From contig NZ_CP128360.1 of NCBI RefSeq assembly GCF_030345095.1, positions 6,200,001 through 6,264,000 on the forward strand: a stretch of DNA of 64,000 nucleotides, read 5' to 3'. Both the position numbers and the translations under genes were made by a program. This DNA comes from Solwaraspora sp. WMMA2056 (lineage in GTDB: Bacteria > Actinomycetota > Actinomycetes > Mycobacteriales > Micromonosporaceae). Of this stretch, positions 23,553 through 31,426 are shown piece after piece (the stretch's first letter is position 1; each line of letters starts with the position of its first letter). A model generated the notes under the pieces. That model ran no database searches, was not told where the DNA came from, and saw only the letters and a program-made list of their open reading frames with translations.

Positions 23553-24659
23553 TCACGCAATGTCCGCACAGACGACATAGACTGTGCCGCCAGTTCCGCC
23601 AAACTCGGCTTGCCAACCAGTCGGCTCACCGGCGATGGGGATTGGCCGCGATGTGTCGGGGCTTCCCTGGGATTGGTAACCACCACCGGTAGCAACGTCC
23701 CCCGCATCGCACTGCACCTCAAGCAGCCCGGACCCCCCTGCGGAAGCCGAGTTGACGTAGAGATCCGGGAAGCCTGCACCTTGCGCGCCTTGTGGCCCCT
23801 GGGGACCTTGCACGCCCTGGAAACCTTGAGCACCCTGCGCACCTTGAGCACCCTGCGCGCCCTGGAAGCCCTGAGCCCCTTGCGCCCCTTGAGCCCCTTG
23901 CACGCCTTGAGCGCCTTGAGCGCCTTGAGCGCCCTGCGCCCCTTGTGCACCGTCAGCACCCTGGAACCCCTGCGCACCCTGCGCACCCTGCACGCCCTGG
24001 AAGCCCTGGGCTCCCTGCGCGCCCTGCGCACCCTGAGCTCCTTGAGCTCCTTGAGCTCCCTGCACGCCCTGGAAGCCCTGCGCTCCCTGCGCACCCTGTG
24101 CTCCCTGAGCTCCTTGAGCTCCCTGAGCTCCTTGAGCTCCCTGAGCTCCCTGAGCTCCCTGAGCTCCCTGCACGCCCTGGAAGCCCTGCGCACCCTGCAC
24201 GCCTTGTGCTCCTTGAGCGCCCTGCGCACCCTGCGCACCTTGAGCTCCCTGCACGCCCTGGAAGCCCTGCGCACCCTGCGCACCCTGTGCTCCCTGCGCA
24301 CCCTGCGCACCCTGCGCACCCTGTGCTCCCTGCGCACCCTGCACGCCTTGAGCGCCCTGCGCACCCTGCGCACCCTGCACGCCCTGGAAGCCCTGCGCAC
24401 CCTGCGCACCCTGTGCTCCCTGCGCACCCTGCACGCCTTGAGCGCCCTGCGCACCCTGCGCACCCTGCACGCCCTGGAAGCCCTGCGCACCCTGCACGCC
24501 TTGCGCACCCTGCGCACCCTGTGCTCCCTGCGCACCCTGCGCACCCTGCGCACCCTGTGCTCCCTGCGCACCCTGCGCACCCTGCACGCCCTGGAAGCCC
24601 TGCGCACCCTGCGCACCTTGTGCTCCCTGCGCGCCCTGCGCACCCTGCACGCCTTGAAC
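23553..24659 (-). pseudogene. Collagen-like protein gene, 3' part (separated by IS copy 2)
   Basis: This is the C-terminal portion of the collagen-like gene that begins at 27363. It encodes about 98 Gly-X-Gln triplets, mostly Gly-Ala-Gln with recurring GFQGVQ pairs every 8-13 triplets. A 73-residue non-repetitive end domain follows (from [20 protein letters not shown] to VYVVCADIA) with two cysteines. The end domain looks like a small beta-rich fold that could nucleate trimers or sit at the tip of a stalk. Removing IS copy 2 plus one AAC duplication joins it in frame to the 5' part; before insertion the protein had about 835 residues. On its own this part has no signal peptide and only weak GTG starts, so it is probably not usefully expressed. 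Confidence 0.88.
23790..24656 (-). repeat. Tandem 9-bp repeat array (3' part of collagen gene)
   Basis: The coding strand is a tandem array of GCGCAGGGT-type 9-mers with single-base variants (GCTCAAGGT, GTGCAGGGC, TTCCAGGGC). Most units carry GGG, so G-tracts recur every 9 bases with 6-base loops. The array resumes at 25960 after IS copy 2. Such arrays are prone to slippage, so the exact unit number here should be treated with care. Confidence 0.9.
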
Positions 24660-24732
24660 TGAGGTGCCCCGAGGATTCCGGACAGGGAGCCAATAAGGTT
24701 ACCCTGTAAGGAAAGTCGAGGGAAGAAGCGCG

Positions 24733-25026
24733 ATGGCACGCATAAGCTCATACACCCCAGAGTTCCGTGAAGAAGCAGTGCAACTCGTTCTACAGTCGAA
24801 CAAGCCAGTGTCGCAGGTTGCCCGGGAGATCGACGTTCACCCGGAGACGCTCCGTTCCTGGGTCCGCCAGTACCGGCGGGAAAACAGCGGCGCCCAGGAC
24901 AGCCCACCGATCGGCGTCGACGAGCGCGCTCGACTGAAGGAACTCGAACGTCGCAACCGGGAACTCGAAATGGAGAACAGCTTCCTGAAAAAAGCCGCGG
25001 CGTACTTCGCGAAGGACCCTCGGTAA
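24733..25026 (+). CDS. IS3-family OrfA (copy 2)
   Basis: Identical in sequence to the copy 1 OrfA: 97 residues with an N-terminal helix-turn-helix ([19 protein letters not shown]) and a C-terminal coiled coil. An upstream GGGAAGAAG-like site supports the ATG at 24733. The A6G heptamer at 24988-24994 allows a -1 slip into the OrfB frame, and that frame has no stop between the heptamer and 25032, so an OrfAB fusion transposase can be made. Confidence 0.92.
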   Translation: MARISSYTPEFREEAVQLVLQSNKPVSQVAREIDVHPETLRSWVRQYRRENSGAQDSPPIGVDERARLKELERRNRELEMENSFLKKAAAYFAKDPR

Positions 25027-25031
25027 CGAGC

Positions 25032-25916
25032 TTGTACGAGTTCATCGAGACGATGCGACTCGACACCGCGAAGTACGCCTACCCCGTCGACTTCATGTGC
25101 GAACAACTCGGCGTGTCCAGGTCCGGATACTACGAATGGCGAACCCGCCCCGACTCCGCGACCGCCACCCGCCGCGCCCACCTTCGATCGGCCATCGAGG
25201 AGGTGTTCGCCGCGTCCGACGGCACCTACGGGCATCGACGTGTCCACGCGCAACTGCGGCGCCAGGGCGTGTCCGCCGGGCCGGAACTCGTCCGCCAGCT
25301 GATGCGCGAGCTCGGGCTCGTGCCGTGCCAGCCCCGCCCGAGGCGGTGGGGTCTCACCCAGTCGTCGTCCGGCACGGTGCCTGACCTCGTCGGCCGGGAG
25401 TTCACCGCCGACGCGCCTGGCGAGAAGCTCGTCGGCGACATCACGTACATCCCGACCGGCGAGGGGTGGCTGTATCTGGCGACCGTCATCGACTGCTGCA
25501 CGAAGGAAGTCATCGGATACGCGATGGACGACCACTACCAGACGCCGTTGATATCCCGCGCCATCCGTAACGCCGCCCGGAATCGCGAACTCAGGAAGAA
25601 CGCCATCTTTCATTCGGACCGGGGCAGCAACTACATGTCGGACGACTACGGCAGAACGCTGCGGGATCTGAGGTTGCGGCGATCTGCTGGCCGGACCGGA
25701 ACTTGTTTCGACAATGCGATGGCGGAATCGTTCTTCGGTGCGCTGAAGAACGAACGCGTGTCGCGTGTGAAGTATCCCACTCGTGAGGCGGCACGCCGGG
25801 ACGTTACTGCCTACATCGAATTCTGGTACAATCGTCAGCGTCTGCATTCAGCGGTGGGCTACCGACCTCCCCGGGAAGTCCACGCAGAGTTCGAGAACCT
25901 TCAAATCGCGGCGTGA
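25032..25916 (+). CDS. IS3-family transposase OrfB (copy 2)
   Basis: Identical to the OrfB of copy 1: 294 residues, rve/DDE fold with Asp in GDITYIP, Asp in FHSDRGSNY and Glu in [12 protein letters not shown]. It starts at TTG 25032 or, more likely, is produced as an OrfAB fusion. No truncation or missing catalytic residue is seen, so the element is probably mobile, which agrees with two identical copies having landed within 3 kb with separate target duplications. Confidence 0.92.
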   Translation: MYEFIETMRLDTAKYAYPVDFMCEQLGVSRSGYYEWRTRPDSATATRRAHLRSAIEEVFAASDGTYGHRRVHAQLRRQGVSAGPELVRQLMRELGLVPCQPRPRRWGLTQSSSGTVPDLVGREFTADAPGEKLVGDITYIPTGEGWLYLATVIDCCTKEVIGYAMDDHYQTPLISRAIRNAARNRELRKNAIFHSDRGSNYMSDDYGRTLRDLRLRRSAGRTGTCFDNAMAESFFGALKNERVSRVKYPTREAARRDVTAYIEFWYNRQRLHSAVGYRPPREVHAEFENLQIAA

Positions 25917-25956
25917 AAGAACCGGCCGAACCACTGTCCGGAAAACGCGAGGCCCC

Positions 25957-27363
25957 TCAAACGCCCTGCGCACCTTGCGCACCTTGAACGCCCTGTGCTC
26001 CCTGCGCACCCTGAGCACCCTGAGCGCCCTGGAAGCCCTGCACGCCCTGGAAGCCCTGCGCACCTTGAGCACCCTGCGCACCTTGCGCACCTTGAGCTCC
26101 CTGCACGCCCTGGAAGCCCTGCGCTCCCTGCGCACCCTGCGCACCCTGCACGCCCTGCACGCCCTGAGCACCCTGAGCACCCTGAGCGCCCTGAGCACCC
26201 TGAGCACCCTGAGCACCCTGAGCACCCTGAGCGCCCTGAGCACCCTGAGCACCCTGAGCGCCCTGCGCGCCCTGGAAGCCCTGCGCACCCTGCGCACCCT
26301 GCGCACCTTGAGCGCCCTGCGCACCCTGCACGCCTTGCGCACCCTGGAAGCCCTGCGCACCCTGCACGCCCTGCACGCCCTGCACGCCCTGCGCACCTTG
26401 CGCACCCTGCGCACCCTGCGCACCCTGCGCACCCTGCACGCCCTGCACGCCCTGCACGCCCTGCGCACCTTGCGCACCCTGCGCACCCTGCGCACCCTGC
26501 GCACCCTGCACGCCCTGCACGCCCTGCACGCCCTGCGCACCTTGCGCACCCTGCGCACCTTGCGCACCCTGCGCACCCTGAGCTCCTTGAGCTCCCTGCA
26601 CGCCCTGCGCACCCTGTGCTCCCTGCGCACCTTGAGCACCCTGCACACCTTGAGCGCCCTGGAAGCCCTGCGCCCCTTGAGCACCCTGCGCACCCTGCGC
26701 TCCCTGCGCACCCTGCGCACCTTGAGCACCCTGCACACCTTGAGCGCCCTGGAAGCCCTGCGCCCCTTGAGCACCCTGCACACCCTGCGCACCCTGCGCA
26801 CCCTGTGCTCCCTGCGCACCTTGAGCACCCTGCACACCTTGAGCGCCCTGGAAGCCCTGCGCCCCTTGAGCACCCTGCACACCCTGCGCACCCTGTGCTC
26901 CCTGCGTACCCTGCGCACCCTGCGCACCCTGGAAGCCCTGTGCCCCTTGAACGCCCTGCGCACCCTGCGCACCTTGAGCGCCCTGTGCCCCTTGCGCACC
27001 CTGAGCGCCCTGCGGTCCTTGAGGGCCACGGCTCGGCTTGTGTCGACGCCATTCGTCTTCTGAGCGCTGCCAACCCTGCGGCCCAAGGCCCGGCTGCCAG
27101 CGTTCGCGATCGCCAATCGCCGGGTCGTCGCGCAGCGGCGCTGCGGGATACCAGACGGCACGGTGCCCATGCGGCCCAGGTGTGACGAGCGATGACTCCG
27201 CGCTGGGACGCACATCCTCCAACTGCCGGACCTCTGCCGCAGCGGCCGGCTGCACCACCGGCGTCAAGCTACCGGTCGTCGCGGCAAGCAGCAGGAGATA
27301 GCCCACCTTGGCCGGGGTTTGGGCTTGTTTCAGTCGTCGACGTAGGCGTCGCTCACTGGTCAC
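25957..27363 (-). pseudogene. Collagen-like secreted protein gene, 5' part (interrupted by IS copy 2)
   Basis: GTG at 27363 follows GGGAG and begins a signal peptide: a basic [20 protein letters not shown], hydrophobic [17 protein letters not shown], and a cleavage site near QPAAAA (residues 38-43). An N-terminal domain of about 70 residues ([20 protein letters not shown] onward) precedes a long collagen-like region starting at about residue 113 with GPQGPQGAQ. It then runs for about 118 Gly-X-Gln triplets, almost all Gly-Ala-Gln. Proline is nearly absent, which is unusual for a triple helix. IS copy 2 ends the frame at 25957. The intact gene headed an operon with the TPR lipoprotein and the glycosyltransferase-methyltransferase. 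As it stands, the gene would make a truncated secreted stalk without its end domain. Confidence 0.88.
25960..27030 (-). repeat. Tandem 9-bp repeat array (5' part of collagen gene)
   Basis: About 118 units of a 9-mer (GCGCAGGGT and variants) run on the coding strand. It also shows higher-order blocks: a roughly 72-bp block with three GTGCAGGGC units in a row recurs three times between about 26360 and 26570, and a block with GGTGTGCAGGGT recurs between 26640 and 26890. These blocks indicate expansion by recombination or slippage. Confidence 0.88.
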
Positions 27364-27564
27364 AGCTACTCCCGCAGCGTCCCGAAGGTCAGTAGAAGTT
27401 CCTCGACGGGCGTTGGGGGGGTCCCGCACTACTCAAGACCATAAGCGCGCAGAAGCCTATATGTACTCATTATTGAGAAATATCTGTTATGAGGCTTCCT
27501 CGCCTTGATGCATCGCTCGGGAACCGGTCAAGGGCTCCCAGAGCGATACACCGCGCCGAAGAAG
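27364..27564 (-). promoter_or_regulatory. AT-rich promoter region of the collagen-like operon
   Basis: The 200 bp upstream of the collagen-like start include a stretch at about 27440-27500 that is clearly AT-rich compared with all surroundings (ATATGTACTCATTATTGAGA and TATCTGTTATGAGG). On the minus strand it contains CATATAGGC-like and CAATAATG-like elements that could form a -10 region. No precise promoter can be fixed. No gene is seen in this gap. Confidence 0.4.
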
Positions 27565-28653
27565 TCAGCGGTCCACGGCGTGCCGGATCACCCTGGCCTG
27601 CTGCTGGGCACGGACGCTGAGCTCCGCCGCTTTGAACGCGTGGGCCTGGGTCATGGCGTTCTCGGTCCGGTGCAGGCAGTCGAGGATCAGCTGGCCGAAG
27701 TACGGATAGCCGACCTGACCGGCGGCGACCAGATGGTGCTCGCCCGTGCCGTCGACGAGGAAGACGTGCCCGGGGCCGGCGTCGGTCGCCACGTTGATGT
27801 ACTTGCGCAGTTCGATGTAGCCGTCGGTGCCGAGGATGAAGGTGCGCCCGTCACCCCAGGTACGCAGCCCGTCGGGCGTGAACCAGTCCACCCGGCAGTA
27901 GCCGGTCGCGGTGCTGTTCAGCACCAGGCTGAGCTCGCCGAAGTCGTCGAGCTCCGGGTACTGGGGGTGGTTGAAGTTGCCGACGGTGGAGTGGCTGATC
28001 TCGGCGTCGGTCGAGCCGGTGAAGTACAGCATCTGTTCGACGTTGTGGCTGCCGATGTCGCAGAGAATGCCGCCGTACTTCTCCTTGACGAAGAACCAGT
28101 CCGGGCGGCCGGCGGCGGACAGGCGGTGCGGCCCCAGGCCCATGACCTGCACCACCCGACCGATGGCACCCCGCTGGACGAGCTGACCCGCCAGCACCGC
28201 CGCCTCGACGTGGATCCGCTCCGAGTAGTAGACCGCGTACTTGCGCCCGGTGCGCGCGGTCGCTTCGCGCGCCTCGGCCAGCTGTTCCAGGGTGGTGAGC
28301 GGGGCCTTGTCGGTGAAGTAGTCCTTGCCGGCCGCGATGACCCGCAGGCCGAGAGCGCACCGTTGCGAGGTGACGGCGGCACCAGCCACCAGGTGGACCG
28401 CGTCGTCGTCAAGGATCTCCGCCTCGTCACGCGCCACCCGCGCCTGCGGGAACCGCTGACGGTACGCGTCGACCTTAACCGGGTCGGGGTCGTACACCCA
28501 TTTGAGGGTGGCGCCGGCACCGAGCAGACCGGAACTCATGCCGTAGATGTGCCCGTGGTTGAGGCCGACCGCGGCGAAGACGAACTCCCCCGGTGCCACC
28601 ACCGGGGCCGGTACGGGATCCGGAGCGTACGTCGCCCCACTGACCTTCGCCAC
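27565..28653 (-). CDS. Gfo/Idh/MocA-family oxidoreductase
   Basis: This 362-residue protein has an N-terminal Rossmann-type part (EFVFAAVGLNHGHIYGMSSGL), less canonical than the usual GxGxxG. The strong family signature AGKDYFTDKAPLTTLEQLAE resembles the EKP-containing motif, with DKAP in place of EKP, and carries the catalytic Lys. Further down, KYGGILCDIGSHNVEQMLYF is the conserved GGG-D-G-H segment near the substrate site. Family members oxidise or epimerise sugars and inositols with NAD(P). It is 12 bp downstream of a second family member, so the two form an operon and probably act on the same sugar route. Position next to a CBM2 esterase and a LacI-type regulator suggests plant-polysaccharide-derived sugars. 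Confidence 0.88.
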   Translation of the reverse strand: MAKVSGATYAPDPVPAPVVAPGEFVFAAVGLNHGHIYGMSSGLLGAGATLKWVYDPDPVKVDAYRQRFPQARVARDEAEILDDDAVHLVAGAAVTSQRCALGLRVIAAGKDYFTDKAPLTTLEQLAEAREATARTGRKYAVYYSERIHVEAAVLAGQLVQRGAIGRVVQVMGLGPHRLSAAGRPDWFFVKEKYGGILCDIGSHNVEQMLYFTGSTDAEISHSTVGNFNHPQYPELDDFGELSLVLNSTATGYCRVDWFTPDGLRTWGDGRTFILGTDGYIELRKYINVATDAGPGHVFLVDGTGEHHLVAAGQVGYPYFGQLILDCLHRTENAMTQAHAFKAAELSVRAQQQARVIRHAVDR

Positions 28654-28665
28654 GTGTTCGTCTCC

Positions 28666-29832
28666 TCAGTTGTCGTGGTCGGCCGTGCCGCCGACGGTGA
28701 TGGCACCGGGCAGGTTCCGCACCGCAGCGGTCTTCTCGAAGAACCGCGGCGCGCGCCGTACCAGGGTGCCGCGCTGATAGTAGGGATCGTCCGGGGACAG
28801 CGGGAGGGCCACCGGCCGGCGTTCGATCCCCGATTCGTAGATCGCGGTGACCAGCTCGACCGCGTTGCGTCCGTCGGTGCCGCTCACCGCAGGTGCCACC
28901 CCGTCGCGGACCGCACGCAGGACGTCGCCGATCTGGCCGGTGTGCCCGACATGTGCCAACGGGCGGCGCGCCTGCGCAAGAGCATTGAGGTCGGCGAGCA
29001 GGTCCGGGTTGCCACCCGGGGTGGGGAACCCGTTCGGTGCACTGGTCTCGGCCGCTGCCCGCCATGGCTGGGAAACCCGAGCGTACGCGCCCTGAATGAC
29101 GATCTCCTGTTCTTCGCCGTGGTGCACCACCGAGCTGGTGAGCTGGGCCAGCGCCCGGTCGTACTGCAGGATCGCGACGGACAGGTCCTCGACCTCGGCG
29201 TTGTCGTGCTGCGAGTTGACCAGCATCGCGGTGACCGCCGAGGGCCGACCGAGCATCCACATGGTCAGGTCGATGTGGTGGATGGCGTGGTTGAGGGTGC
29301 AGCCGCCGCCCTCGGACGCCCAGGTCCCCCGCCACCACAGGTCGTAGTACGGCCGCCCCCGCCACCACGACGAGTTGACCTGCACGTGTGACACAGGCCC
29401 GATGAGACCAGAGTCCAGCACCGCCTTCAAGGTGGCCATGTCGTCGCGGAACCGGTTCTGTGCGACGACCGACAGCAGCTTGCCCGATTCGGTGGCGGCG
29501 CGGAGCATCGCGTCGCACTCCTGCAACGACGGAGCCATCGGCTTCTCCACCAGGACGTTGACACCCGCGCGCAGGGCCGCGATGGTGATGTCGGCGTGCG
29601 TCGACGGCGGTGTCGCGATGCTGACCAGGTCCAACTCCTCGGCGGTGAGCAGGGCCCCGGCATCGTCGTAGACGCGGGCGTCGGTGAGATCGAAGGTCGT
29701 TCTGCGCTCCTGCGCCTTCGCCAGGGTCACGTCGCAGACGGCGGTGATCCGGCAGTCCTCCCCGAACTCCTGGTAACCGGCGATGTGCGTACCGGCTATG
29801 CCGCCCGCACCGATAATTCCCACCTTGAGCAT
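28666..29832 (-). CDS. Gfo/Idh/MocA-family oxidoreductase
   Basis: ATG at 29832 with GGAGGACAGC decides the start; an ATG 12 bases upstream overlaps that site. The 388-residue protein has a canonical NAD(P)-binding motif MLKVGIIGAGGIAGTHIAGY, the EKP motif in VLVEKPMAPSLQECDAMLRA (catalytic Lys), and GGGCTLNHAIHHIDLTMWML with the conserved His pair. This is a typical full-length dehydrogenase of the family. With the downstream paralogue it forms a two-gene operon. Pairs of diverged family members often catalyse sequential oxidation and reduction in sugar conversion, for example keto-sugar formation, but the substrate is unknown. The start lies 69 bp past the end of the esterase gene on the same strand, so all three may be one transcript. 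Confidence 0.9.
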   Translation of the reverse strand: MLKVGIIGAGGIAGTHIAGYQEFGEDCRITAVCDVTLAKAQERRTTFDLTDARVYDDAGALLTAEELDLVSIATPPSTHADITIAALRAGVNVLVEKPMAPSLQECDAMLRAATESGKLLSVVAQNRFRDDMATLKAVLDSGLIGPVSHVQVNSSWWRGRPYYDLWWRGTWASEGGGCTLNHAIHHIDLTMWMLGRPSAVTAMLVNSQHDNAEVEDLSVAILQYDRALAQLTSSVVHHGEEQEIVIQGAYARVSQPWRAAAETSAPNGFPTPGGNPDLLADLNALAQARRPLAHVGHTGQIGDVLRAVRDGVAPAVSGTDGRNAVELVTAIYESGIERRPVALPLSPDDPYYQRGTLVRRAPRFFEKTAAVRNLPGAITVGGTADHDN

Positions 29833-29901
29833 GCTGTCCTCCATCGCGTACGGGTGGTGGGGCGTCCGTCCGGTCGGACCCCCCCACCACCGTGGCGCAC
29901 A

Positions 29902-31209
29902 TCAGGCGACGGCGCAGGGGGTGCCGTCGAGGGTGAACGAGCTGGGCCTACCACTGTTGCCGGAGTGGGTGGCCTGGAAGCCGATGCTCTGCGAGCCGTT
30001 CGGCGGGATGGTGGCGTTGTAGGACATGTTGCGGGCGGTGACCGCGCCGCTGGTCGGCGAGTACGTCGCGTTCCAGCCGGAGATGATGGTCTGCCCGGCC
30101 GGCAGGGTGAACGCCAGGCTCCAGCCGTTGATCGCGCTGCTGCCGGTGTTGGCGATGGTCACCGAGGCGACCAGCCCGTTGTTCCACGCGTTCACCCCGT
30201 AGGTGACCCGGCAGGCCCCGGACGGCGGCGGCGTGGTAGGCGGAGCCGTCGTCGGCGGAGCGGTCGTCGGCGGAGCGGTCGTGGGCGGAGCAGTGCCGTC
30301 GAGGCCGAAGAAGCGGATCACCTGGGCGGCGTCGACCGGAATGTTGTGGCTGACGCCCTGCATGCTGATCGCCTCGACCGGGGCCATCCCGCCGGAGGCG
30401 CCGTAGCGGGTGCGGGTGTAGTTGCCCTGCGGGTTGTCGGTGTAGGTCGGCGTCTGGCTGAGCCCGTACGTGTTGGTCCACTGCTTCACCTGCTCGGCGA
30501 AGTTCGGGTAGCGCAGTGTTTCGTCGTTGGTGCCGTGCCAGATCTGCATGCGGGGCCAGGGGCCGCGGTAGCTGGGGTTGGTGTTGCGGACGGCGTCGCC
30601 CCACTGCTGGGCGGTACGGACGATCTGCCCGTTGGCGCACTGGCTGTTCCACTCGGAGCCGCCGGTGGTGGCGAAACAGGTGAACGGCACACCGGCGAAG
30701 GACGCGCCGGCGGCGAAGACGTCCGGGTAGACGCCGAGCATGACGTTGGTCATCATCGCGCCGGACGACGTCCCGGTGGCGAAGATCCGGCCCGGGTCGG
30801 CGTTGTAGCGCTGCTGCACGTAGCTGATCATGGAGCGGATGCCGACCGGGTCACTGCCGCCGCCCCGGGTCAGTGCCTGCTGCGAGTAGACGTCAAAGCA
30901 CTGGCTGCTGCGGGTCACCGACGGGTAGATGACGATGTAGCCGTACCGGTCGGCCAGGGAGGCGTACTGGGTGCCGGAGTAGTAGGCGGGCCCGGTGCCG
31001 GTGCAGTAGTGCATGGCGACCAGGATCGCCGGGCGGGTCGCTACCCGGTCCGGCACGTACAGGTACATGCGCAGGTTGCTGGGGTTGGTGCCGAAGTTGG
31101 TGACTTCGGTGAGGGTGGCCGCCGAGGCGGGTGCCGCGAAGGTGAGGACGGCCGCCGCAGCCGTGACGGCGGCGGCGGTGACGGCCAGCATCTTGGCCAT
31201 GAGTCTCAT
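29902..31209 (-). CDS. Secreted PHB-depolymerase-type (CE1) esterase with CBM2
   Basis: ATG at 31209 has a perfect GGAGG ribosome binding site. The 435-residue product has a signal peptide ending near APASA and an alpha/beta-hydrolase domain of the PHB depolymerase/acetylxylan- or feruloyl-esterase type: the nucleophile Ser is in ATGTSSGAMM, the Asp in WHGTNDETLRY and the His in QGVSHNIPV. A Pro-Thr linker of PPTTA repeats leads to a C-terminal CBM2 (CRVTYGVNAWNNGLVASVTI to the end) for binding cellulose or xylan. The most likely job is removing acetyl or feruloyl groups from plant cell-wall xylan, complementing the GH10 xylanase 28 kb away. The divergent LacI-type gene and operators in the gap imply sugar-responsive control. 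Confidence 0.9.
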   Translation of the reverse strand: MRLMAKMLAVTAAAVTAAAAVLTFAAPASAATLTEVTNFGTNPSNLRMYLYVPDRVATRPAILVAMHYCTGTGPAYYSGTQYASLADRYGYIVIYPSVTRSSQCFDVYSQQALTRGGGSDPVGIRSMISYVQQRYNADPGRIFATGTSSGAMMTNVMLGVYPDVFAAGASFAGVPFTCFATTGGSEWNSQCANGQIVRTAQQWGDAVRNTNPSYRGPWPRMQIWHGTNDETLRYPNFAEQVKQWTNTYGLSQTPTYTDNPQGNYTRTRYGASGGMAPVEAISMQGVSHNIPVDAAQVIRFFGLDGTAPPTTAPPTTAPPTTAPPTTPPPSGACRVTYGVNAWNNGLVASVTIANTGSSAINGWSLAFTLPAGQTIISGWNATYSPTSGAVTARNMSYNATIPPNGSQSIGFQATHSGNSGRPSSFTLDGTPCAVA

Positions 31210-31279
31210 GTGCTTCCTCCGGAACGCACGCAGGGGAATCCGGTACGGGGCTGCCCAGGCTCCCGCTTTACTCCGGCTC

Positions 31280-31366
31280 GAAACAGTTACTAGTATCGAT
31301 AGAAACAGTTCGAGACACAAGGTCGAACCTCAGATCGACATCGAGACAACCCTATGGAAGCGCTTC
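31280..31366. promoter_or_regulatory. Operator-like repeats between esterase and LacI genes
   Basis: GAAACAGTT occurs at 31280-31288 and 31302-31310, a spacing of 22 bp, about two helical turns. A perfect 10-bp palindrome GAAGCGCTTC lies at 31357-31366, of the type bound by LacI-family regulators (central CG). The sites lie in the 217-bp divergent gap, so the LacI protein probably controls both itself and the esterase operon. Confidence 0.5.
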
Positions 31367-31426
31367 GACACCTCGTAGCATGAGCCGGGCGAAGCCCCAG
31401 ATCAAGCGGAAGGTTGGCGAACGGTC

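Larger units (their letters stand above)
24660..25959 (+). mobile_element. IS3-family element, copy 2 (1300 bp), inside the collagen-like gene
   Basis: Same ends and genes as copy 1 but in the opposite orientation. The flanking AAC at 24657-24659 and 25960-25962 is a 3-bp target-site duplication. Excising the element with one AAC joins ...CAG GGC GTT and CAA GGC GTG... on the minus strand, which restores the Gly-X-Gln reading frame exactly. The TGA at the element's right end currently stops the 5' part of the collagen gene (25957-25959). An AAAAAAG slippery heptamer lies at 24988-24994 in OrfA. Confidence 0.93.

Noticed and set aside
22215-25959. Composite transposon formed by the two inverted IS3 copies
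   Set aside because: Each copy has its own target duplication (TGTC and AAC), and the DNA between them joins smoothly to host sequence on excision of either, which argues for separate insertions.
23790-27030. Repeat array considered as CRISPR or as a minisatellite without coding function
   Set aside because: Units are 9 bp with no spacers, and only one frame gives a protein with a signal peptide and a C-terminal domain, so it is a coding repeat.
23481-27063. Long plus-strand open frames across the collagen region rich in Leu, Arg and Thr ([16 protein letters not shown]-like), or Pro, Ala and His in another frame
   Set aside because: They are exact antisense shadows of the Gly-X-Gln repeats. 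They lack start signals and domain ends, and the minus-strand frame has a signal peptide and an end domain.
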